Shown piece by piece: positions 59,489 through 64,000 of a stretch of 64,000 nucleotides of DNA. The position numbers and the translations under genes are program-made. Position 1 is the stretch's first letter. Each line of letters begins with the position of its first letter. Under the pieces are notes generated by a model that saw only the letters and a program-made list of their open reading frames with translations, searched no databases and was not told the DNA's origin. Source of the stretch: Sphingopyxis sp. BE259 (lineage in GTDB: Bacteria; Pseudomonadota; Alphaproteobacteria; Sphingomonadales; Sphingomonadaceae). The DNA lies in NCBI RefSeq assembly GCF_031457495.1, contig NZ_JAVDWM010000001.1, positions 3,274,001 through 3,338,000 on the forward strand, in the 5' to 3' direction.

Positions 59489-60700
59489 ATGTCGTTCAAG
59501 CCGCATATCTCCGCCGCCCTGAAACGCATCCAGCCGTCGGCAACGCTCGCGATGACCGCGCGCGTATCGGCGCTGAAGGCCGCGGGCGTGGATGTGATCG
59601 GGCTGAGCGCGGGCGAGCCCGATTTCGATACGCCTGATTTCGTCAAGGAAGCGGCGATCGAGGCGATCCGCAATGGCCAGACCAAATATACGCTGGTCGA
59701 CGGCACCGTGGCGCTGAAAGAAGCGATCCGCGGCAAGTTCCGCCGCGACAACGGGCTGGAATTCGGGCTCGACCAGATTTCGGTCAATGTCGGCGGCAAG
59801 CACACCTTGTTCAACGCGCTGGTCGCGACGGTTGACAAAGGCAACGAAGTCATCATCCCGGCGCCCTATTGGGTCAGCTATCCCGACATTGTCGCCTTTG
59901 CGGGCGGCACGCCTGTGATCATCGAGGGCAGCGCGGCGCAAAATTACAAGATCACCCCCGCGCAGCTTGACGCCGCGATCACCGATAAGACGCGCTGGGT
60001 GATGCTCAACTCGCCGTCGAACCCGTCGGGCGCCGCCTATTCGGGCGCCGAGCTCGACGCATTGGGTGAAGTCATCCGCCGCCACCCGCATGTGATGGTG
60101 ATGACCGACGATATGTACGAGCATGTCTGGTATGCTGATTTCGCTTTTACCACCTTTGCGCAGCGCTGCCCCGACCTGATCGACCGCATCCTGACCGTCA
60201 ACGGCTGTTCGAAAGCCTATGCGATGACCGGCTGGCGCATCGGTTACGCCGGCGGCCCGGCGTGGATCATCAAGGCGATGGGCAAATTGCAGTCGCAATC
60301 GACGTCGAACCCCTGCTCGATCGCGCAGGCCGCCGCGGCGGCCGCGCTCGGCGGTCCGCAGCAGTTCCTCGACGACCGAAACGCCGCGTTCAAGAAGCGC
60401 CGCGACATGGTCGTCGCGATGCTTAACGATGCCCCTGGGTTGACCTGTCCCACCCCCGATGGTGCCTTCTATGTCTATCCCGATGCCTCGGGCTGTATCG
60501 GCAAGAAGACCCCCGACGGCAAGGTGATCGACAGCGACGAGGCGCTGATCGACTATTTCCTCGACAGCGCAAAGGTGGCGGCGGTCCATGGCGGTGCCTT
60601 TGGCCTCTCGCCGGCGTTTCGGGTCTCCTATGCGACGTCGGAGGCAGTGCTGAAGGACGCTTGCGTACGGATCCAACAGGCGTGCGCGGCGCTGCGCTGA
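59489..60700 (+). CDS. Aspartate aminotransferase, class I PLP-dependent
   Basis: A 403-residue PLP aminotransferase of fold type I, subgroup I-gamma (AspC of Rhizobium/Sphingomonas type). Family motifs are GLSAGEPDFDTPDFVKEAA, the Schiff-base region NGCSKAYAMTGWRIGYAGG (PLP Lys) and the C-terminal FRVSYATSE with the substrate Arg. It interconverts aspartate and glutamate with their oxo acids; some relatives also act on prephenate or aromatic substrates. An ATG after ACGGAAAG starts the family N-terminus (SFKPHISAALKRIQPSATLAM). Confidence 0.92.
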   Translation: MSFKPHISAALKRIQPSATLAMTARVSALKAAGVDVIGLSAGEPDFDTPDFVKEAAIEAIRNGQTKYTLVDGTVALKEAIRGKFRRDNGLEFGLDQISVNVGGKHTLFNALVATVDKGNEVIIPAPYWVSYPDIVAFAGGTPVIIEGSAAQNYKITPAQLDAAITDKTRWVMLNSPSNPSGAAYSGAELDALGEVIRRHPHVMVMTDDMYEHVWYADFAFTTFAQRCPDLIDRILTVNGCSKAYAMTGWRIGYAGGPAWIIKAMGKLQSQSTSNPCSIAQAAAAAALGGPQQFLDDRNAAFKKRRDMVVAMLNDAPGLTCPTPDGAFYVYPDASGCIGKKTPDGKVIDSDEALIDYFLDSAKVAAVHGGAFGLSPAFRVSYATSEAVLKDACVRIQQACAALR

Positions 60701-61097
60701 GCTGGCCAACCGCCGTTCGCACGGATCAAGATACCGTTTGTCCTGAGGAGCCATTGAGCTTGTCGAAATGGTGTCTCGAAGGGCCGCCGCGCAGGCGTCC
60801 TTCGAGACGGGCCTTCGCCTTCTCTCAGCCCCTCCTCAGGACAAGCGGAGTTTCGTTCTCGATTTCACGATAGAGTTTTCAGCCCGCATAGGAATTCTGT
60901 ACCGACCGGTCTTGTAATGTCGGCGGCGGAGCCTATTTGAACCTGAACGGCGGTTAAGCGCCCGGTTCACCGGATAGTAAGCCATCCTGTTTAGGGTGAC
61001 GGACATCACTGCACGGTTGGTCGGGGCGCGCCACATCGTCGGTGTAACCAAAGCGGTTTTGGCCGCGAACCAAGATAGATGAAAAAAGAGGCTCCCC
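60701..61097. other. Intergenic region after the aminotransferase
   Basis: About 400 nt without a supported gene. It contains repeat family C (60734-60848) and then about 250 nt of mixed sequence with no clear hairpin. A ribosome site (AAAAGAGG) at its end serves the small ORF at 61098. Nothing else could be identified in it; no convincing promoter could be fixed. Confidence 0.6.
60734..60848. repeat. Palindromic intergenic repeat, family C
   Basis: Outer arms CCGTTTGTCCTGAGGAG (60734-60750) and CTCCTCAGGACAAGCGG (60832-60848) match with one mismatch in 17. A perfect inner 10-bp pair, GTCTCGAAGG (60773-60782) and CCTTCGAGAC (60799-60808), nests inside. The element resembles a dispersed repeat seen widely in Sphingomonadales. 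It lies 33 nt after the aminotransferase stop and is non-coding. Confidence 0.85.
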
Positions 61098-61205
61098 ATG
61101 CTCAATCTCTTCCGCTCCGACTGGTTCTTGTCGATGCTCGCCGGCTTCGCGATTGGCGCGACCTATATCGTGCTCAACCAGCCCATGCTGCCGATCCCCG
61201 CGTGA
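61098..61205 (+). CDS. 35-residue membrane peptide coupled to msrA
   Basis: A short frame reading MLNLFRSDWFLSMLAGFAIG followed by ATYIVLNQPMLPIPA. It has one hydrophobic segment (residues 10-27) and a polar N-terminal FRSDW. A ribosome site AAAAGAGG lies 8 nt upstream of the ATG. Its TGA overlaps the GTG start of msrA by 4 nt (GTGA at 61202-61205), a hallmark of translational coupling in this window. These features argue that it is a real gene. The function is unknown; it could be a leader that regulates msrA translation or a small membrane protein. Confidence 0.6.
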   Translation: MLNLFRSDWFLSMLAGFAIGATYIVLNQPMLPIPA

Positions 61206-61891
61206 CGCAAGCGCGCCGCGCACCGTTCAGCCGTATTATCGCGACACTCGTCGCGGGCGCGATCGTGGCGCAATGCGCCCCGGCGCAGGCCGAAAGCGTC
61301 GTCAAGCTACCCGCTGCCGCCGTTGATCCGGCGGTCAAGGCGAAGCGCGCGACCGCGGTGCTCGCGGGCGGCTGTTTCTGGGGTGTCGAGGGCGTCTTTG
61401 CCAATGTGAAGGGCGTCATCTCGGTCGAATCGGGCTATCATGGCGGCAGCGCCGCGACCGCGAAATATGAACTGACCCACGACGGCAAGTCGGGCCATGC
61501 CGAGGCGGTACGGATCGTCTATGATCCGAGCCAGGTCAGCTATGGCAGCTTGCTGCGCGTGCTGTTTTCGGTGGTCGCCGATCCGACGCTGAAGAACCGC
61601 CAAGGGCCGGACGTCGGATCGCAATATCGCGCCGCGATCGTCCCGCTTGACGCGACGCAGCGCCAGGTCGCGACCAGCTATCTGGCGCAGATCGGCAAGG
61701 GCCGATATTTCGCCAAGCCGATCGTCGTGCCGGTCGAAAGCTACAAGCGTTTTTACCGCGCCGAGGTCAATCATCAGGATTTCATGCGCCGCAACCCGTC
61801 GAACGGCTATATCGTCCGCTGGGACGCGCCGAAGCTGGCGGCGCTGAAACGACTGTTCCCGGCCATGGTCCGCGCGTCCCCCGCACCCTGA
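61202..61891 (+). CDS. msrA: Periplasmic peptide methionine-S-sulfoxide reductase
   Basis: A 229-residue MsrA that reduces oxidised methionine in proteins. The GTG start at 61202 gives an N-terminal hydrophobic signal (FSRIIATLVAGAIVAQCAPAQA) with cleavage likely before ESVVK, so the enzyme should be in the periplasm. The active-site motif GGCFWGVEGVF holds the catalytic Cys. Other landmarks are VESGYHGGSAATAKYELTHDGKSGHAEAV and YKRFYRAEVNHQDF near the C-terminus. No msrB lies nearby. It is coupled to the 35-residue peptide gene by a GTGA overlap. Confidence 0.9.
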   Translation: MTQARRAPFSRIIATLVAGAIVAQCAPAQAESVVKLPAAAVDPAVKAKRATAVLAGGCFWGVEGVFANVKGVISVESGYHGGSAATAKYELTHDGKSGHAEAVRIVYDPSQVSYGSLLRVLFSVVADPTLKNRQGPDVGSQYRAAIVPLDATQRQVATSYLAQIGKGRYFAKPIVVPVESYKRFYRAEVNHQDFMRRNPSNGYIVRWDAPKLAALKRLFPAMVRASPAP

Positions 61892-62016
61892 CGGCCGCGC
61901 CGTTCCCCCACTCGTCGCGCCAGAAGAATCGTTCATCGCAAACTGCTGGTCCCCCTTGCGCACCTGCGAGACCACAAGGCCGGGGATTTTGTATAAGTCG
62001 CAGGTGCGGGGTTAGC

Positions 62017-63156
62017 ATGAAATTTGCGTTATCGGGCCGGCCGCTCCTCGCCATGACGATGAGCGCTGCGGTGCTTGCGGGGTGCGTCAGCAGCGCGGCG
62101 ATCGTGCCGCCGCCGCGCTCGCAGGCGGCGGTGCCCAAGCCCGCAGGTTCGGTGACTGTGCCGATCGGCCAGCCGGTGCGATCGGCGATGCCGCGCCCGG
62201 TCGGCCCGCTCGACCCTGGTTTTCGGCGCCCTCCCGCCGGGCTGACCGAGCGCATCCATTTTCTGTGGCGCGCCTTTCCGGGCAAGACCGGGATTGCGGT
62301 GCAGCGGATCGACGGCGAATGGGCGATTGCCGAACGCGGCGGTGACCTGTTCCCGCAACAGAGCGTGTCGAAACTGTGGGTCAGCCTGACGGCGCTTGAT
62401 GCGGTCGATCAGGGGCGCATCCGGCTCGATCAGCCGGTCAGGATTGGTCCGGAAGACGTGACCCTGTTCTATCAGCCGCTTGCGGCGCGCGTCCGCGCCC
62501 AGGGGTCGGTGACGATGACCGTCCGCCAGCTCATCGAAACGGCGATCACCCAAAGCGACAACACCGCGAACGACAGCCTGCTGCGCACCGTGGGCGGACC
62601 GGGCGCGGTGCGCGCCTATCTGGCCAAGAAAGATCTGGGGGCCATCCGCTTCGGGCCCGGTGAACGGCTGCTCCAAAGCGGCATCGCCGGGATGGCCTGG
62701 CAGCAAAGCTATTCGGTCGGCCGCAATTTCGAGGCGGCGCGATCGGCGCTTTCGCCGGCAACCCGCCGCGCCGCGATGGACAATTATCTCGCCAGTCCGA
62801 TGGACGGCGCCAGCCCGACGGCGGTTGCCAGCGCGCTGGCCCGGCTGGCGCGCGGCACCTTGCTGTCGCCCGAATCGACCGAATATCTGCTGGGCGTGAT
62901 GAGCCGGACAAAAAGCGGCCCGAAGCGGCTGAAGGCCGGCCTGCCGCCGGGCTGGAAATTCCTGCACAAGACCGGGACGGGCCAGAATCTGGGTGGCATG
63001 ACCGCGGGCTATAACGACATCGGCATTGCCACCGCCCCCGACGGCACGCGCTATGCGATCGTCGTGTTCATGGGCAGCACCACCTCACCCATTCCGGCGC
63101 GCATGGCCTTGATGCAGGCGGTATCGAGCGCGGTCGCCGAATTTCATGGAAGATAA
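62017..63156 (+). CDS. Class A beta-lactamase-like serine hydrolase lipoprotein
   Basis: A 379-residue protein with a lipobox (VLAGC, C23), so it is probably lipid-anchored outside the cytoplasm. After a Pro-rich linker (residues 24-75) comes a class A beta-lactamase fold. It has S116-x-x-K119 in QQSVSKLWV, S180-D-N182 in TQSDNTANDSLL and K318-T-G320 in FLHKTGTGQ. An Ω-loop-like GERLLQ (E216) stands where the deacylating Glu should be. All catalytic motifs are intact, so hydrolysis of beta-lactams or cell-wall peptides is possible. Its length is greater than usual because of the linker. The activity is untested. Confidence 0.84.
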   Translation: MKFALSGRPLLAMTMSAAVLAGCVSSAAIVPPPRSQAAVPKPAGSVTVPIGQPVRSAMPRPVGPLDPGFRRPPAGLTERIHFLWRAFPGKTGIAVQRIDGEWAIAERGGDLFPQQSVSKLWVSLTALDAVDQGRIRLDQPVRIGPEDVTLFYQPLAARVRAQGSVTMTVRQLIETAITQSDNTANDSLLRTVGGPGAVRAYLAKKDLGAIRFGPGERLLQSGIAGMAWQQSYSVGRNFEAARSALSPATRRAAMDNYLASPMDGASPTAVASALARLARGTLLSPESTEYLLGVMSRTKSGPKRLKAGLPPGWKFLHKTGTGQNLGGMTAGYNDIGIATAPDGTRYAIVVFMGSTTSPIPARMALMQAVSSAVAEFHGR

Positions 63157-63162
63157 TCGCTG

Positions 63163-63468
63163 ATGCGGATCGCTATTCTCTCCCTGTCGGCGCTCGCCTT
63201 AGCCGCCTGCGCCACTCCCGAAACGCGGCTCCGCACCGGACTGGTCAACGCCGGCCTGTCGCAATCGATCGCGTCGTGCATGGCCGAACGGATGGTTGAC
63301 CGGCTGTCGCTGCTCCAGCTGCGCCGCCTGGGTTCGCTATCGACCCTGAAGGACAAAAGAATGAGCGACTTGTCGCTCAACCAGTTCCTCCACAAGGTCC
63401 GCGCCCTGAAAGACCCCGAGATCTTGACGGTCACGACAAGCTCGGCCGCGCTCTGCGCTTTTCGCTAG
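63163..63468 (+). CDS. Small lipoprotein of unknown function
   Basis: A 101-residue protein with a lipoprotein signal: RIAILSLSALALAAC, lipid Cys near residue 16, then ATPETRLRTGLVNAGL. The mature part is helical and mixed, with an internal Cys (SCMAERMVDRL) and a C-terminal AALCAF. No family is recognised. It starts 6 nt after the beta-lactamase-like gene ends and may be co-transcribed with it. Confidence 0.68.
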   Translation: MRIAILSLSALALAACATPETRLRTGLVNAGLSQSIASCMAERMVDRLSLLQLRRLGSLSTLKDKRMSDLSLNQFLHKVRALKDPEILTVTTSSAALCAFR

Positions 63469-63570
63469 GCAAGATTATCTGGGGCGCTGCGGGGTAGCCT
63501 TGCCCGCCAACTTGTGCTTAGGCGGCGCCAATTCTCCCCGCCCCAAGACTCGAAAGGCCCGGCAGACCTC

Positions 63571-64000
63571 ATGAACATCCACGAATATCAGGCGAAAGAA
63601 CTGCTCGCGAAATATGGCGTTGCGGTGCCCAAGGGCATTGCCGCGATGAGTGTCGAAGAAGCTGTCGCCGCGGCGAAGCAGCTCCCCGGGCCGCTTTACG
63701 TGGTGAAATCGCAGATTCATGCGGGCGGCCGCGGCAAGGGCAAGTTCAAGGAGCTCGGCCCCGATGCCAAGGGCGGCGTCCGCCTCGCCAAGACGATCGA
63801 AGAGGTTGAAGCGCATGCGAAAGACATGCTCGGCAACACGCTGGTGACGATCCAGACCGGTGACGCCGGCAAGCAGGTCAACCGCCTCTACATCACCGAC
63901 GGCGCCGACATTAAGCAGGAATTCTATCTCGCCTTGCTCGTTGATCGTGGATCGAGCCGCGTCGCGGTCGTCGCTTCGACCGAAGGCGGCATGGACATCG
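63571..64000 (+). CDS. sucC: Succinyl-CoA ligase (ADP-forming) beta subunit, partial
   Basis: The first 143 residues of the beta subunit of succinyl-CoA synthetase, cut by the right edge of the window. The start [20 protein letters not shown] is unmistakable, followed by the ATP-grasp region [20 protein letters not shown] and [18 protein letters not shown]. It forms or cleaves succinyl-CoA with ADP or GDP in the TCA cycle. The gene is complete at the 5' end; no strong ribosome site is visible before the ATG. It is the last gene of the window and probably continues with sucD. Confidence 0.95.
   Translation, partial: MNIHEYQAKELLAKYGVAVPKGIAAMSVEEAVAAAKQLPGPLYVVKSQIHAGGRGKGKFKELGPDAKGGVRLAKTIEEVEAHAKDMLGNTLVTIQTGDAGKQVNRLYITDGADIKQEFYLALLVDRGSSRVAVVASTEGGMDI

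Noticed and set aside
1..64000. Prophage, insertion sequence, integron, CRISPR array, tRNA and rRNA genes.
   Set aside because: No transposase, integrase, phage structural gene, repeat-spacer pattern or RNA gene signature was seen.

Overview
The window is a GC-rich chromosomal segment that reads as a sphingomonad (Alphaproteobacteria; Sphingopyxis-like is my best guess). The evidence is gene content: the alphaproteobacterial cell-cycle regulator TrcR (DUF1013), a DUF1192 gene, a stand-alone HerA-type ATPase, sdhCDA in alphaproteobacterial form, a lone carotenoid hydroxylase crtZ, and several families of intergenic palindromic repeats typical of sphingomonad genomes. No rRNA, tRNA, insertion sequence, prophage or CRISPR array was recognised. 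Coding density is very high, and many neighbours overlap by ATGA or GTGA.

Layout. 1-3.1 kb: 3'-truncated aldehyde dehydrogenase, 2OG-Fe(II) oxygenase and divergent SMP-30 lactonase. 3.1-3.8 kb: Phd/VapC toxin-antitoxin pair with a tandem palindromic operator. 3.8-6.1 kb: VIT-type transporter, DUF2855 protein, small exported protein. 6.1-9.8 kb: one tight run with a HAD phosphatase, both subunits of a 3-oxoacid CoA-transferase separated by a lipoprotein acid phosphatase, then a HEPN/MNT toxin-antitoxin pair. 9.8-15.6 kb: small membrane protein, beta-lactamase-fold esterase, epimerase, GST, CrtZ, phospholipase-D-like protein. 15.7-19.6 kb: leuC, an exported metallo-beta-lactamase-fold hydrolase, leuD and a quinone oxidoreductase. 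19.7-25.6 kb: sdhCDA (no sdhB), cold-shock protein, SleB-type cell-wall hydrolase, VOC protein. 25.6-31.8 kb: HerA-like ATPase, a TIGR02186/TauE pair, and a two-gene glycosyltransferase/outer-membrane locus resembling a minimal NfrB/NfrA system. 31.9-36.3 kb: NhaA, DUF885 lipoprotein, tryptophan 2,3-dioxygenase, CPBP protease. 36.4-43.8 kb: alcohol dehydrogenase/D-aminoacylase pair, exported proteins, PhnA-like protein, and an acyl-CoA dehydrogenase/phosphotransferase operon with its own palindromic operator. 43.8-49.5 kb: membrane proteins, DUF1192, PIG3-type quinone oxidoreductase, trcR plus a metallo-hydrolase, DUF481 porin-like protein. 49.7-56.7 kb: Tat-exported M20 peptidase, class I fumarase, membrane protein, Zur-like regulator, MerC-like protein with a possible Zur box, acyl-CoA ligase. 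56.9-64 kb: exported protein, PabB-PabC fusion, aspartate aminotransferase, an unannotated 35-residue membrane peptide coupled to periplasmic MsrA, class A beta-lactamase-like lipoprotein, small lipoprotein, and the 5' part of sucC.

How it fits together. Central metabolism is prominent: succinate dehydrogenase, fumarase, succinyl-CoA synthetase, succinate-semialdehyde dehydrogenase and ketoacid CoA-transferase all feed the succinate/fumarate node. LeuCD and the aminotransferase serve amino-acid synthesis, and PabBC serves folate. The ACAD/phosphotransferase pair and the FadD-type ligase suggest catabolism of fatty or hydroxy acids. The most interesting candidates for something not fully described are the minimal Nfr-like glycan locus (29157-31759), the ACAD/kinase operon with its 24-bp operator (41068-43756), the small membrane peptide coupled to MsrA (61098-61205), and the recurring pattern of an exported hydrolase gene lying between the two subunit genes of a cytoplasmic enzyme (sco and leu). 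Functions are inferred from sequence alone; no database search was run.
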